Below, in pieces: positions 63,562 through 64,000 of a stretch of DNA of 64,000 nucleotides. The first letter of the stretch is position 1, and each line of letters begins with the position of its first letter. The notes under the pieces are model-generated. The model saw nothing but the letters and a program-made list of their open reading frames with translations. It was not told the DNA's origin and did no database searches. The DNA is from an uncultured Clostridia bacterium (GTDB taxonomy: Bacteria; Bacillota; Clostridia; Lachnospirales; CAG-274): contig CATLIG010000003.1 in assembly GCA_949948985.1 (NCBI GenBank), positions 83,834-147,833 of the forward strand, read 5' to 3'. The position numbers and the translations under genes were made by a program.

Positions 63562-64000
63562 ACAGTAAACACAGAAATTATTTTTTTTAAATTAGCCTCA
63601 CGGAAATCAATTTTTAAAAGCCGTGTGCCGCTGCCTCATATGCGCTAAGTTAAACCGCGGAACGCTGTCTGGCATCTGTAAACCATTTAAAAATGGTTTA
63701 GTCCTGAATTTTATAACGCAAAGTATATGATTTGCAAAGTTTTTTTGATTCAATTTGAAAAATTTTATATGATTCATTGAAAAAGCAAAAATTTTTTCTC
63801 CGAAATTAAAAAATTGATTTTTATGATTGATTTTTGTTGACATAATATGTTGCCAAAGGAGAAAATCAAAGACATATATAAATTATTTTATCATATATTA
63901 AAAATAAGGAGTTTAGAATAGGTTTATTATATAAATAATATATTTTATGATGAAAAATGTCAATATTTTTGGCTATTTTTTTATTTGGAGGATTATCATA
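63562..64000. other. Intergenic region to the window end, with a hairpin and the ribosome binding site of the next gene
   Basis: No convincing gene. TAAACCATTT/AAATGGTTTA (63679-63700) is a perfect hairpin in a stretch (63610-63710) richer in G+C than its surroundings; a - strand frame there has no ribosome binding site. The window ends with GGAGG at 63986-63990 and AT-rich bases, so the next gene probably begins just after 64000. Confidence 0.5.

Noticed and set aside
63607..63843. 78-codon - strand frame after scpB
   Set aside because: No ribosome binding site and no recognisable family; it runs through a hairpin. A decayed gene remains possible.
1..64000. CRISPR array, prophage or tRNA genes
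   Set aside because: No regularly spaced direct repeats, no phage structural genes and no tRNA-like cloverleaf were noticed; the dispersed repeats are inverted and irregularly placed.

Overview
The window is about 64 kb of AT-rich DNA (roughly one third G+C by eye) that reads as a chromosomal segment of an anaerobic, flagellated low-GC Firmicute of the class Clostridia, most like the Lachnospiraceae and relatives. The basis is gene content and order: csaB/wecG, two adjacent flgK genes followed by flgL-fliW-csrA, the Firmicute order miaB-ricA-like-mutS-mutL, an anaerobic NrdG, GltBD, a phosphoketolase, a site-2-protease-like gene before scpA-scpB, and strong AGGAGG ribosome binding sites. I do not assign a genus. 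No prophage, CRISPR array, tRNA or rRNA was seen.

Layout. 1-17.8 kb (+ strand): end of a cell-wall polysaccharide operon (csaB, a small secreted protein, wecG), a YitT membrane protein, an orphan sugar ABC ATPase (MsmX/UgpC type), a hemerythrin-CheX-like fusion, a stalk-domain protein, proC, a dockerin protein, then rpoB-rpoC as an isolated pair behind a long leader. 17.9-42.9 kb (- strand): a cluster of secreted stalk-domain proteins and lipoproteins, proS, a stretch dense in DnaA-box-like sites, ftsH, a small XRE regulator, a large chemoreceptor, phosphoketolase, and the late flagellar operon flgM-flgN-flgK-flgK-flgL-fliW-csrA. One small + strand membrane protein (30.6 kb) lies inside this block. 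43.9-63.6 kb (+ strand): gltB-gltD, an ECF sigma factor with a putative membrane anti-sigma factor, a soluble zinc-binding chemoreceptor-like protein, then miaB, a YlbF/RicA-like protein, mutS, mutL, nrdG, a degenerate site-2 protease, scpA and scpB. A tiny hydrophobic peptide gene on the - strand (53.7 kb) sits between two of these units.

The most interesting material is not in the housekeeping genes. (i) Seven secreted or lipid-anchored proteins at 5.7 and 17.9-24.8 kb appear to share a C-terminal helical module ending in a K/R-N-x-I motif, joined either to a lipobox or to copper-amine-oxidase-type stalk domains. (ii) Three families of short inverted-repeat elements occupy the intergenic spaces; one family is found inserted in another. 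(iii) A cluster of seven DnaA-box-like 9-mers lies between proS and ftsH. (iv) RpoB carries an extra, roughly half acidic, C-terminal tail of about 96 residues. (v) The site-2-protease homologue has lost its predicted zinc ligands. (vi) A 21-codon hydrophobic ORF with a near-perfect Shine-Dalgarno and its own terminator resembles small type I toxin or membrane peptide genes.

All calls come from reading the sequence and remembered family features; no database search was run.
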